A stretch of 64,000 nucleotides of DNA from Cynocephalus volans (lineage: Eukaryota; Chordata; Mammalia; Dermoptera; Cynocephalidae): positions 69,298,501-69,362,500 of the forward strand of contig NC_084466.1 in assembly GCF_027409185.1 (NCBI RefSeq). The letters run 5' to 3'. Positions within the stretch are counted from its first letter, which is position 1. The number at the start of each line of letters is the position of its first letter. Below are positions 24,490 to 35,857 of the stretch, piece after piece. A program made the position numbers and the translations under genes. The notes under the pieces are model-generated. The model was given only the letters and a program-made list of their open reading frames with translations. It did no database searches and had not been told where the DNA came from.

Positions 24490-26180
24490 CAAGTCCGCTC
24501 ATTTTTCATTGTGGGAAGGCAGTAGATAATGCCTAACACTGACAATTCAAAAAGCAGGATTACAAGCATATTATTTCGAGCAACATCCTTTGAACTTCAG
24601 CGAGGATCGCGGTCATCCAGAGGGCTCGTTAGATCACCTGCTGCTCTGCGCTGCCCTGCCCGCTCTGCTCCAGCCACACAGAACGTCTCTCCCTTCTCTG
24701 AACTTGTTGCGCTCCCTTGTGACACGGGACTTTTACACGTGTCCCCACTATTATCAGGGGTGTTCTCCTTCCCTCAGCCTTCATCATGATGAGCCCACAC
24801 TCACCCTTCAAGTATCAGCCTTGATATCATTGACCATGGGGAGCCTTCTCTGGTCGTCGTGGGGGGCGGGGGGCGAGGTCCTTCTCAGGTTCCTCTCACA
24901 CCTGTACTTCCCCTGACCCAGCATTGGTCCCCCTGGGCCGTCCTCTCTAATTCATTTGCCTGAATCCTGTAGCAGACTGTAAAGGCTGAGAGCAGAGATA
25001 ATGCAGGGATATTGGAAAGGCTTTGTGGCTGCCCAGCACCTTTGCAATACCCTTCTTATGTCTGGGGAAGTTCCCATCCCATAAGTGAAGATCAGAAATT
25101 TATTTCCTTGCAGCCAGGGCTCAGCCAGGCTCCACCAATCACGTGCATCCGTGCCAGGACACAGTGAGGAAGACATGCCATGGGGAAGTCATGGTGTGAG
25201 GCAGGAAATCAGGCTTTTAAAGAGAGCAGAAACAAAGACCCTGCAGAGGGGTCCCTGCCTGGGACAGGGTGTGAGCTGCAAAGCCCCTGCAGGAGCAGTA
25301 GGGCCTCTTTCGGAGCAATCTAGAACTGAATCCTGCACTATATTCCTGGCTCTGTAGCCACCTACCCTAACTATCTGCCTGCTGGGGAAATTCCCAAGCT
25401 ACTTAATATCCTTCAACAAATACCTTATCTAATAAGTTAGCTAGAGTGAGTTCCCTTTTTTTTTTTTTTTTTTTTCCAACTAAGAACCAAGACTAGATAG
25501 AGATTAACTGTCTTGCTTTGGGTTTCATCCTCAGTGCCAAGCAAATCCTGTTATGTCATAGATACTCAGTGCATGTTCAATGATACAGACAAATGAACAG
25601 ATAAATGTTTGTGGAAAGAACAGTTCCCCTGAAGTCTGTGACTGTGACCCCTGACCTCCCTGAGGGAAGGAGTCATGAGACCACTGCAGGCACTTCCTGT
25701 AGACCTGCCCCTTCCCAACTTAGAACCACATATCCAGGTTTACACCCAGGCCATGCAACCCCAGACCCAACACAGGTGAAGGAGAGATGTCCTCTTGATC
25801 CTTGGAAGACACCACTCTAAAGACGATAACATCATCACTAGTTTTCTTATTTTTTCGCCCATTGTGAGCTCCTCCAGCCAGCAAGGCTGGTTTGTGCTTC
25901 ATGACTGTGCTGTCTGTGCATGCCTCCCTCCTCCACAATTTGAAATAAGCTTTTAAGTAATATAAAACAATGCTTAGTGACAGCCTGACTGGGGATCTAT
26001 TGCTAGGGGCGGTCTCTATACACCAAGCTGCATATTTGCAGAACTCAAAGCTGGTTGCTTAGCAACAAAATGAGATGCTGGTTTAACTAGTTCTAGATCC
26101 ACATTTTCCTAACCAATGCATTGTTAACCCTTTGGTGCAGAGCAAAGATCCCAGTCAAGAGAAAAGAGAACAATTGCTAA
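24490..26180. other. No gene recognised; T20 tract at 25456-25475
   Basis: Several open frames of 60-110 codons (for example 24590-24916) match no family I know. A pure T20 tract at 25456-25475 could be a retroposon tail in reverse, but no element attaches to it. Sequence at 25530-25600 resembles a short L2 end. Confidence 0.5.
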
Positions 26181-26184
26181 TGTC

Positions 26185-26395
26185 TGTGGAGATCTTACTC
26201 TGCTTTAAGCACAGTCCTAAGTGCTGTACACCATGTTATGTCTCAATTAATCCCCACAACAACCCAGTGAAGTGGCACCAGTTACAAATGAGAAAACTGA
26301 GGCACAGGGAGCTCTAGGTCACACCACCAGTAAGAGGTGGAATGGGGATTTAGACCCAGGCAGTCTGGCCTTCAGAACCAAGTTTTTTCCAACTA
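26185..26395 (-). mobile_element. MIR SINE, antisense
   Basis: CAGTCCTAAGTGCTGTACAC, CCCCACAACAACCCAGTGAAG, AAACTGAGGCACAGGGAGC and CCCAGGCAGTCTGGCC give a nearly full-length reversed MIR. Confidence 0.88.
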
Positions 26396-26399
26396 AGTT

Positions 26400-27435
26400 A
26401 AAATGCCCCATGCAACAGCCACTCTCAAATGCCTTTCCCGCTAAGGCAGAAAGCTCATCCAATGGACAGACGTGCATTCTTTAGCTACATGAAAAGTTGA
26501 GCGAGGCTTAACATGCTTCTTACGTCTCAAGTCCTCTCACCGATGAATGACCTGGTTTTGAAGCCAAGGTCCTTACCACAACATGACACACTGCCAAGAA
26601 GGTATTCTGATGACAATTCCCTCTACCCAGCCACCCCTCTCCAAAATCAGTAGAGTGTCAACCAAATTCTTACTTGGCCTAGGGGTCATTTCTTGGCCCC
26701 ATCGTCCCTGTGGGCTAGACCCGGCTCAGGGAGATGGGAGGTTGTGGCCGGGCGAGGGGTCTGGCTAGAGCCTGAGAACTAGGAGGGAAAAAACCTTCCA
26801 AGAGGGGCTGCTGAGCCAGCATGACCACACCCCTCCCCAGTGCCCACGAGCAATCTCCTGCTCAGACTCGGCTCGTGCCTGCCTGTAAAAACCACTCGGG
26901 ACATCCCTTACTGAAGGCATCTCGATATGAGACCTGTGGTAGACAGCTGTCTCTTCTTCCTCAGCCATGAAGATCTGTTTAGACCCCGACTCCAAAACCA
27001 GAGCTCTTCACCTTCCTCCGTGTCGGGTCTTCAGCCCAAGGCAGCTCCATTCCAGCTACTTCTCGCTGTCTGCCTGTGGCCAGCTGGGCTGCTGTCTCTC
27101 AGAGCAAACCTCCTTTTCTAAGCTGAGGCTTCACTGACTACCCTTGTTGATCCTCAGCCCTGCACCTTCCCTCCAGTTTGTTCTTTGCTGCTCTCCTGGG
27201 GGTGCTCCGGGAAAGAAGGGAGCCTGCGGGTAACCAGGAACCGTCTGTCAAAGCATTAGTCTTTTGGCTTCTAGAACATCTATATTCTCCCAGGACTCTA
27301 CCACGATCTCTTCCCAAATTATGCTTTATTTTAATAGTCCCTGTTGGGTTTCCCTTTGCAGAGTGGTCAGCAGACCCCTGAGTGGCCACTGATGGTCAGT
27401 CTATAAAGAGGTCCTCAGGCAGGGGGTTCAGGACA
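26400..27435. other. No gene recognised
   Basis: No repeat was named. The antisense frame at 27138-27389 and others appear incidental. Confidence 0.5.
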
Positions 27436-27455
27436 TCAAAAAATCATTTTATTCA

Positions 27456-27571
27456 GTATATTGACAAAATAAAATAAAATTTGGAAGAAAAAAAAAAGAA
27501 AGAAAGAAAAATTCACTTGGGCATGTATACTAGCCAAAGCCTCAGAGCAATTAAAAATTAATTACAAAAAA
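27456..27571 (+). mobile_element. Small poly(A)-ended retro-insertion of unknown source
   Basis: The repeat AAAAAATCATTTTATTCA occurs at 27438-27455 and again at 27572-27589, an 18-bp target duplication. Between them is about 116 bp ending in a run of A, with ATTAAA at 27550-27555, ten bases before the tail. That layout is what L1 machinery makes from the 3' end of a polyadenylated RNA. I do not recognise the source; the body has no A/B boxes, so a 5'-truncated mRNA copy is more likely than a SINE. Confidence 0.7.
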
Positions 27572-27594
27572 AAAAAATCATTTTATTCACACAC

Positions 27595-28435
27595 ATCCCA
27601 CCAGTTTGAAACTGAGCTTGATTGTGAGTACCAGACATCCTGTTAGGTTCTTAATAATCATTCCATGTGCACAAACTCATGCATGCTACAAAGATGATTC
27701 TGTTGGTATCTTGGTTAATACGCAACTTCTTCTCACATCATGTGCATTGATGTTTGTATTTACTTTTGTTAAATTTGCATGCCCTGGTTTTATTATTGTG
27801 TTGTCTTATATCCTCATTTCTAAAATGGAATTGTGAGCTCCAAAGTGGCTTAGTAAATGGAATGTAATGGAATGGAGATGATGTTCTGGGGAGCAATGGG
27901 AGGTGGGAAAGCAGGTAATGGGAGGTCTGGAAAATCCATTTTTGGTGTGTAAATATATTATTAGGTATTGTGGAACCATTAAAGGTTTTTCTTTGTTTGC
28001 TTGCTGGTTTTTGTGTGTGAAAATTTCTTCTGTTATTTATACTCCTAGTTTACTTATAGGGAGATGAGATTCTGTTACATGGAGGGTCCTTTGTGCACGG
28101 AATACTCTGGTGAGTTTGAGATGCAAGCTGGAGAGCAGGAGCAGGGGAGAGAAGAATTTCTCTGGATGCTAATGGAGAAATCTGTGGAAGTCCTAGCCAG
28201 TGGTGACTCCAGAATTTCTACACTGCAGGAGATAGAAGATTTGGTTGGAAGTGGGGCCTGAAACTGAAGCACCTTCTTCCACCTAAAACTTGACACTTGC
28301 CATTGTCCCCAGCAGTGAAGTTAGAAGCAGGGAGTGAGGACCAGAGAAAGGAAAGAGAAAGGAACCTGGACAATGCAGACAGTTCTGTGTGAGTTGCACA
28401 TTGTGACCCCTCTCTGTCGGCCTCTTCCCACCCCG
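27595..28435. other. No gene recognised
   Basis: A 65-codon open frame at 28064-28261 is acidic and looks protein-like by composition, but I know no relative and see no flanking splice sites worth defending. Confidence 0.45.
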
Positions 28436-28437
28436 AT

Positions 28438-28530
28438 TTATCACTTCAGCACTGTGTGGCTCAGCACCTCAGAGGATTAAATGCAATGATGTACGCAAAA
28501 TGCCAAGCACAAGTAGTCCCTCAATAAACA
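28438..28530 (+). mobile_element. MIR 3' fragment
   Basis: GGATTAAATGCAATGATGTACG followed by CAAAATGCCAAGCACAAG and CTCAATAAACATC is the MIR 3' half. Confidence 0.7.
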
Positions 28531-28707
28531 TCTACTCCCTGCCTTTTCTTCCCTGCTCCCATGTGGAATATGCATAAAGCAAATGTACCTCACAGGACCT
28601 GGTTTTCCAAAGCCTTGCCGATTCAAATATTGACCTTGCAAAGGACAGGAAATTTTCTCCAGGCTATAATCTCTGTTGTAAGATAAAGAATTGTAACACA
28701 GCAAGGT

Positions 28708-29094
28708 TGTTGGCTCAAAGACAGACAGGTTACTGATTGATATGTAAAGATACTGGGAAATTGCTGTAAGAAAAGAATGTTTGCCAAAATCAAGCTTTTG
28801 TTAGTGGATCAACTTAATTGCATTATAGAATGTCACCTTGCTTGGCTTACTAAATTTTACCAGCTTCTATTGTTAACCTTGTTAAACCATACTTAGCAAA
28901 AACCCCATCTATGTTCACATCCTGTGACTTCCTGGTCTGGAGAATAAATGTGGGAAGAGAACCCCAATTTGGGGTTAATTTCCCAAATGGAAGGAATGCC
29001 TCTCTCTTGAGGGTTCCAGGAGATTAACCCCTATTGAGGGGCTTCTCACTGCTCAGAAGAGATGGGCTTTGAGTAATCTTTGGTGGCTACATCA
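28708..29094 (+). mobile_element. Probable retroviral LTR, family uncertain
   Basis: The stretch from TGTTGGCTC to CTACATCA has LTR-like layout, including GGAGAATAAATGTGGG as a candidate polyadenylation signal. No clear flanking duplication was found and the family is not recognised. Old fossil, ends approximate. Confidence 0.4.
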
Positions 29095-29164
29095 CCCAGG
29101 GGAAAAGTGGTGACAAATCCATAGGAGGCAAAGCAACACTCCCCCCCCCCATATAATCTGCCCC

Positions 29165-29650
29165 ATTACACTGTGAGCAGAGCACAGATTGTACCTCGTT
29201 CATCTTTGTATCTTCAGCACCCTGCACAGAGCCTGGGTCATAGTAAGTGCTTGTCTTAGTCCATTTGGGCTGCTATAGCAAAATATCTTAGAGTGGGTAG
29301 CTTACACACAACAGAAATTTATTTCTCACAGTTCTGGAGGCTGGGAAATCCAAGTTCAAGGCACCAGCAAATTTGGTGTCTGGGGAGGGCCCATTTCCTG
29401 GTTCGTAGATGGCACCTTCTAGCAGTGCCCTCACATGGTAGAAGGAAGGGGCCAACGAGCTCTGCTAGGTTTCTTTTATAAGTGCACTAATCTTGTTCAT
29501 GAGGGCTCTGGCCTCATGACTTAATCCCCTGCCAAAAGCCCCACCTCCTAATTCCATCACATTGGGGATTAGGATTTCAACATATAAATTTGGGGGGACA
29601 CAAACATTCGGACCATAACAGTGCTCAACAAATTTTTGTGTGCTTGAGGG
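29165..29650 (+). mobile_element. L2 3' end split by a MaLR LTR
   Basis: GTATCTTCAGCACCCTGCAC and GGGTCATAGTAAGTGCT lead up to the LTR. After the LTR the L2 resumes as GTGCTCAACAAATTTTTGTG. Joining the halves over the shared GTGCT restores the expected L2 order. Confidence 0.85.
29252..29620 (-). mobile_element. Solitary ERVL-MaLR LTR with perfect target duplication
   Basis: A 369-bp LTR in reverse orientation, opening TGTCTTAGTCCATTTGGGC and closing GGACCATAACA. GTGCT flanks it on both sides (29247-29251 and 29621-29625). It sits in an L2 tail and so is younger than that LINE. No internal viral sequence. Confidence 0.92.
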
Positions 29651-29699
29651 AATGGGCCAGAATGTACTAAGCCATTCTGCTAGTATTGAACATTATGTT

Positions 29700-31350
29700 T
29701 GCTTGAAAATTTTCTTCATTATAAATATCACTACATTTTATTTTATCATCACTATCATTTTATTTCTATTTATTTATTCGTATTTCTATTTTTGGATTAT
29801 TTCCTTAGTTTAGACTAAGGAAGCAGAAATAGTGAGTCAGGGAGTAAATTTCCCCAAATTATTTTCTGGTGTGTCTGTATTAATTGGCCATTCTACCAGC
29901 CCTGTATAAATGGCATTGGTTTTACTACCCTTTCATTAACTATAGGTATTGCCATTTTTTAAAAAAAGGTACAAATATGTGAAAATGGGGCCTTATTTTA
30001 GATTTTAAATTTGCAGTAATTTTACTCGTGAAACGTAACAGCAGGACCCCCATGTTTGATCATATTTGATCCTTTTCCACTAGGATTGGAGCAGGCCTCA
30101 GTGGGAAGTTTGCAAGGCAAATTTGATGGCTAAATCCTCAGAAATAGGAATACACTTGTCTAGCAGAATATAAGATAAACACAAAGGCTACCTTAGCATG
30201 CATTTTTCTGAGTTCCCTCTTTTCCCACAGTTATTTGATATTTTGAATGTTGGTTAAGGGACAGGATGACATTATTTACATAAGCGTAGAGCTGTTTTCC
30301 AGACCCTAAGAACGAAAGAAGACATCAATAAAGCTCCGCTAATTCCACCCTAAAGCAAATCAAAACCCTGCAGGACCCTAAGATAACATCAAGGACAGGA
30401 ACAGAAACCAGACAGAGCCTTGGTGAGATTTTGCACTGGGTTCCTTACACAGAACCGCACAGCTCACATCCCCCTCCTTCCTGCTTTTCACTTCCCACTT
30501 CTTACCCCATAAAAAACCCTCAGTAAATCTGAGCCTTTGAGATGGTTTAGGCTGCCTTCTCCTCAGGCTTGAATAAAGCTGCTTTCCCTTTTCGCCAACG
30601 TTTGATTTTTGAGTTGTTTGTTTCTGTTTGGTGGTGGGTAGCCAGACTTGGGTTTGGTAGAAAGACTACACATTTTCTAATAACTATTTACTAGTTTTGC
30701 TTCTTCTTTTGTGTATACTGTCAGTTTACATCCTTTGTTTATTAAACTACAGAGTATTTATCATTTTTCTTACCAATTTGTAGTATTTAGGTACTAAAGA
30801 TATTAACTCCTGTCTTACCTGTTGCAAATTCTTTTCCCTCTCTGCTGTCTGCTGTGTTATTTAAATTCTGGCATATGATTCTATTTCAGTTATACTTTGT
30901 TCACTTTTAACCTTTAAGAAACCTGCAGTTGCAATTTTTTTTTTCTGGAAAATTCATATTTAGAAAGCTCACCTCTATACACAGGTTTGTTAAACATTTA
31001 CTTCTTTATTTCTTCTGCTTATTTTCCCCTCCCTTCAAATAGTTTATTTTTAAGAATATAACTATTGAATGTAGGTGGAATTAAATTAATATTTGGTCTA
31101 TGGAGAGAGGTAAGGGTCAGAGATATTTATTTGAATTGCTAATTAGAAATTCCCTCACAGTGTATTAAATAACCCTGTCCCTATGTAACTCCTCCTTTGT
31201 TACGTATTAAATTTATATGTAATATGATATTTTTATCTCATTTTTATTTAATGTTTTATTGCATTAGTCAGAATTTCCAAAAGGACGTTATATGAAAACA
31301 GTAATATTGGGCTTCCTGGTTTTGTTATTGGTTCTAATGATAGGTTAATT
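29700..31350 (-). mobile_element. L1 3' region, antisense, interrupted by an LTR
   Basis: TTTCATTAACTATAGGTATTGCC and TTTTAGATTTTAAATTTGCAG lie left of the LTR. TTACCAATTTGTAGTATTTAGG, CTTACCTGTTGCAAATTC and CTGCTGTGTTATTTAAATTCTGG lie right of it. All read as reversed L1 3' untranslated sequence. Outer limits are approximate. Confidence 0.6.
30028..30655 (+). mobile_element. ERV1-like solitary LTR
   Basis: The U3/R/U5 layout is suggested by a C-rich promoter-proximal stretch with CCCCATAAAAAACCC, then CTTGAATAAAGCTGCTTTCCC as polyadenylation signal and TTTTCGCCAACG downstream, like gammaretrovirus-type LTRs. The 5' limit is approximate and no internal part is present. It lies within antisense L1 sequence. 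Confidence 0.6.
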
Positions 31351-31359
31351 TGTATTTAC

Positions 31360-32130
31360 TCAGAGATTCTAGGGATTTAGAATCTGGGCAAGAAGGGCCC
31401 TAGCCCTGGGCCCTACAGATCACAAATACCAACAGACAAAGGTATTTGAATTTTGTAACCACTTCAGTAGATGGGAATTATGGGGGAGGGACCTGTGAGC
31501 ACCCCAGCCTCAGTTTGATGGCTTTCTTGAAAAGAGACTGTAAAGTCAGGAGTTCTTGGCAATGGGCATTTCCCATTTACATGGCCTGAGAAACCCAGAA
31601 AACCAGTCTGTGGCAAGAAAAAAAAAAAAAAAAGAACAAAACACACTTGCAGAGTGACAGCCAGGGACAAGGGACTTTCTGTGCTCCTTAGCATGGTGGC
31701 TTCTCATCCCTGATCTTCCCAGAGCCAGGCTGCTCTATGAGATACTGCAGTGTCCTTTTAAGGATTTTCCCTTTTTACTTACGTTAGCTCATGCCGGTTC
31801 TATTTCTTGAAAGTGAAAATGTCCTAAGTAACAAGAACCACCAGGGGTTGGGTGAGCTGCCTACTGCCACCACTCACCACCGCTGCCGACTGCTCACAGA
31901 GGTAACCCATCAGCCACAGGATTGAGAATAATGTTGGTAACTTTAAAGTGTCCCCTGTGTCACCCAAATCCTCCTACAGAGAATGTAGCAACTAAAAGAG
32001 TCTACAGCTCAGAGGACCATGTGGAAAACAGGTTGAAGTTAAGGCGAGTGGCGGCAGTGTAAAGGCACATGAAGTGTGTCCTTCTGCTTCTCACGCCTCC
32101 CTCCCCCTCCATGACCCTCTCTTTCCACCA
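31360..32130. other. No gene recognised; A16 tract near 31618
   Basis: Nothing recognisable apart from an A-run at 31618-31633. Confidence 0.5.
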
Positions 32131-32139
32131 GGAATTCCA

Positions 32140-32370
32140 GATCACCTGTGTCGTGCCGGGCACTAAGCATACAATGGTGACTTATATATGGTCATGGTCC
32201 TTAAAGACGCTAACATATAATGGGAGAGAGAGACTTAATTTCGACAGAATGTGGGAGGTGCTGAGAGGGAGGTTTGCAGAGGGTGCTTTGGAGTAAGAAG
32301 GCTCATTTAGCCCAATAAGGGGGTTCAGGAAGGGCTTTCTAGAGACTGAAAGGAAGGAAGGGGTGAAAAG
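32140..32370 (-). mobile_element. L2 fragment, antisense
   Basis: GCCGGGCACTAAGCATACAATGG, CATATAATGGGAGAGAGAGAC and TTCAGGAAGGGCTTTCTAGAG follow reversed L2. Confidence 0.6.
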
Positions 32371-32374
32371 TCAA

Positions 32375-33310
32375 GTCATTGTGGAGGCCTCAAGCTGTCA
32401 CCCTTGTTGATAGGAAAAAGAGTCACAAGGTCCACATATCCTCCAGTAACAACCAGCATTCACTGCCCCTCCCCTTATCAAGCCATGGTGTGGGGGGGCT
32501 GAAGGAGGAGTAGGACTGTGGGGAGTGGGGTGGTGGGGGGAGGAGGAGAGGGCAAAAGAGCTGCAGAGTTGCTGTTTTCAAACTGAAATTTGATTGGAGA
32601 ACATTGGTAATAGAAGAAGCAGAGATAATAAATAATAGAGACTGTAGTTTCGACGGGTGCTTATTTTTGGAAGGTAGTAGGTGGCTGTAATAATTTTGAA
32701 GCTCCTAGACTGTTGACTTTTAAATTCAATTCCTTCTACCCGAAAGAAGTAAGAGTTCTAAGCTAAGCTATGAACAACAACAACAACAAAAGACTGAAAA
32801 TCAATTGAAATCTTTTAAGAGAATCTTTGCATTTATGAATCTTCTCCCTGGAGGTTATTACCCCTGAGGCATGGGCCTGTAGCGTTAAAGTATTTGAAAA
32901 TAAGAAATCAGTTGTTTTTGAAAACTGATTGGAATGCTCAAGAGATTAAGTAAGGATGATACACACTGGGGAATTAAAAAAAAAAAAAAAAGTCATGCGT
33001 TCTGGTGTACAAAGTTAAACAAAGAAAGATTAATAGAAAGAAAAAGGTGAGTCAGTCTCCACACTCCCCCCCACAGCCCATAACAATCCCACTTTAGTGA
33101 AAGAAAAAAAATAGGCAAAATCAACAAATACTAATGACTAAAAGGAAAAATCTAAAAATGGAAATGCTTCAAGACTATTTTTTTCCATTGGGATCACATT
33201 TTTAAACCTAGGCAACAGGCTCCACAGTCCCTTGGGTACCATAAGAAAGCTATAGGTCTTTTTGATTAACGAGATCTAATTTCTAGCCAAGGTCCAAGAA
33301 AAATTGGGAA
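32375..33310. other. No gene recognised
   Basis: Contains G-rich sequence near 32480-32550, a short (AAC)n near 32770 and an A16 run at 32976-32991. No element named. Confidence 0.5.
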
Positions 33311-33318
33311 GAGATGAC

Positions 33319-33560
33319 TGTTTTAGCTTGCTTTGTGTTGCTATAACAGAATACTTGAGACTGGGTAATTTATAAAGAACAGAGATTTAGTTCTTATAAT
33401 TCTGGAGGCTTGGAAGTCCATCACTGAGGTGCCTGCATTTAGCAAAGGCCTTCCTGCTGCGTCATCCCATGGCAAAAGGTGTAAGGACAAGAAAGCACAC
33501 GTGTAAGAGACGGAAAGGGGGCCCAACTCACTCATTTATCAGGAGCCCACTCCTGGAAAG
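33319..33560 (-). mobile_element. ERVL-MaLR LTR fragment, antisense
   Basis: TGTTTTAGCTTGCTTTGTG, ATACTTGAGACTGGGTAATTTA and ATTCTGGAGGCTTGGAAGTCC are the reversed 3' half of an MST/MLT1-type LTR. Beyond about 33560 the match fades. Confidence 0.8.
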
Positions 33561-33892
33561 GATGCAAACTCCCTTCTATGTGGCTTTAGGAACAGGGTAG
33601 ATGGTCATGCACCAGGGATGGTTCTAATATGAACAGACTGAAAGGGTATAGAGAACATGACGCTCTTCGATGGTTTATTACTGTTTTTCTCAACTTTTTT
33701 TTTTAAATCAGAGAATGGGAAATGAAGGAAGGACTAGAAAGGTAGGAGGAAGAATGAAAGAATTTGAAATCAATCTATCTAATAAAAAGGAGACAGAAAA
33801 GAGAGAAAGAGGGAGGAGAGGGAGCAAAAGTTTCAAGGGCTGGATAGAGTGGACAGGGGCGCTGGTGAGTGTAAAGCCCCAAAGAGGAGGCG

Positions 33893-34217
33893 CCATGGTC
33901 TGAATGTCCGTGACCTTCCAAAACTCATATGTTAAAACCTAATCTCCAGCATGATGGTATCAGGAGGTAACACCACTGGGAGGTGAAAATGTCATGGGAG
34001 TGGATTAGAGCCCTTTAAAAAGACGGCCCAGAGAGCTGTCTTTCTCCTTCCACCACATGAGGACCCAGCAAGAAGGCAGTCACCATCTGTGAACCAGGAA
34101 CCGAATCTGCTAGCACCTTGATTTTGGACTTCCCAGCTTCTAGAACTGTGAGAAATTTCTGTTTGTAAGTCACCCACTATGTAGTATTTGTCATGGCAGC
34201 CCAAATGTACTAAGACA
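33893..34217 (+). mobile_element. Solitary ERVL-MaLR LTR
   Basis: GGTCTGAATGTCCGTGACC opens it. GCACCTTGATTTTGGACTTCC and TCTAGAACTGTGAGAAATTTC lie inside. GTACTAAGACA closes it. It lies about 330 bp from the reversed LTR at 33319, in opposite orientation, so the two are separate insertions. Confidence 0.85.
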
Positions 34218-34219
34218 AT

Positions 34220-34945
34220 AGGATTGCAAGAGGGAAAGGAGAAAAGGAAAAGAGGACATGAGGTGTTGTCAGGGGTTGCATGGTGTAAAAGCCGATTATC
34301 ATTAAATCTGTTTTCCATAGTGAGGAACTAAAGAATGTAAAGAAAACAATAAAGAAAAACTTATTTTAAATTATTTGACACCATGGAACTGTATTTCTTT
34401 GAATGTGGCATTGTTTTAAGATTGAACCACATGAGTCTATGATCTCATTAGATTCATGTAAGTAGCCACTCAGTTACTCATCAAAGCATCATTTCGTATC
34501 AAATATGTGCTTAACCCTGTGCCTAAGATTCTGTGACTATGTAATTTAGTTACCCTGGGTGTGTTCAATAATTAATACACACACTGCCAGGTGTATGCTT
34601 AGTGACATTTTGGAATCAGACTGTTGAGCATTTATATTGCTGGGACCTCCTACTTTCTGTTGAAAGAAAAGCTGGATAACAACATGGAACATTATCCCCA
34701 AGTGTAAGCTCAGTCTACTGTCTGGATCATAAATCGAAGCATTAGCATCCCAAATGATTTTCCTTAACTTGCCTTTAACTATGGTTTTGTAAGTTGCTAG
34801 AGCAAAAATTAACTTCCTAAGGATTAAAAGTCAAACAGGTAGAAATAACAAAGTATGGTCAGAGTATATCATGATGTAGTCCTGGGGACATGGAGGTGAC
34901 ATGAGGAGAGGGGACGATAGCCATCAGAACCATGAAAAACTGCCT
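34220..34945. other. No gene recognised
   Basis: AT-rich sequence with no element that I can name. Confidence 0.5.
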
Positions 34946-34947
34946 AA

Positions 34948-35361
34948 TGATGTCAAAGTCTGTTTTATCATTTTAGGTTAGTAGTGTGGGGGAATCATTG
35001 CCAAGAATGTATGAAAGTGGCTTTCAGAAACGGTAAACCTAAGTGACAGTTCTACTTATTCTGTAAAAGTATAAATATTACAAACTTTTCATCAAGAAAG
35101 AAAAGAAAAACTATGAGCAGTTTGTAACACAACTGACACTGACACTTGAATCATGTCTTCACCTGGCTGGTGTTTGCCACGTGAACTCGTGAGTTCCCTC
35201 CACCCAAGTAAAGCTCTGCTTTCTTGGTGCATCCATTCGTGTGTCATTTAGTATTCTAGCTCTTGCCCATTCTGCTCTTTTTCTGTGTAACTGAGATTAT
35301 CTGAAAGTGATGTCAAAGTCTGTGTTATCACTTTAGGTTATAAGTGTGGGGGAAACACTGG
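34948..35361 (+). repeat. Direct duplication of a 53-bp segment, 360 bp apart
   Basis: TGATGTCAAAGTCTGTTTTATCA (34948 on) recurs as TGATGTCAAAGTCTGTGTTATCA (35308 on). Similarity runs through the downstream GTGTGGGGGAA to about 35000 and 35361. The sequence between includes CAAGTAAAGCTCTGCTTTCTTGG, which looks like an LTR polyadenylation region. The pair may belong to one unnamed LTR-like repeat or to a local duplication. Confidence 0.7.
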
Positions 35362-35639
35362 CAACATGGAACGACCAGATTTTTAATTGCTATCAATTAA
35401 TGATAGCAAGTACTTAATCACTATTAGTTATTGACCACTGTTCATGTAGCATCAAGAAACATGTAGAGAATGATGCAGTCTCATGCCAGAATTCTGCCAT
35501 GGTTAAGGTTTGCTTGTGGAAAAACCTACCCTCCCACACCCCTAAAAATGCCCATAACCTTTACTTGATGATATGCAAGATTAAGGATTGATCTTACATT
35601 TTCCCCACATGGGGATTCTGGAAGGGGAAATTGGTTGTG

Positions 35640-35790
35640 GTAATGAGAGTTTGGGGTCACATGACCTGGGTTTGAAATTATTTCTGTCACTTGTTACCTT
35701 ATTTAGATGGTCTCAGGCTTCACTCTCTCTTTTGCATACAATATTGTACTTCACGGGGCTAATTAATTGATAATTAAGTGAACTAATATG
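35640..35790 (+). mobile_element. MIR SINE
   Basis: GGGGTCACATGACCTGGGTTTG followed by CTGTCACTTGTTACCTTATTT and the TAATTAAGTGAACTAATATGTG segment follows MIR. Confidence 0.65.
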
Positions 35791-35857
35791 TGAAATGTAT
35801 ATTTGATAACACTAAAGCAGTGTACTACTGTATGGTGTGAAGGACACAATAGCTTTA

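Noticed and set aside
28064-28261. 65-codon acidic frame as a small host gene
   Set aside because: No relative, no splice or promoter context. A chance frame is more likely.
33319-34217. The two nearby MaLR LTRs as ends of one provirus
   Set aside because: They are in opposite orientation with no recognisable internal sequence between them, so they are independent insertions.
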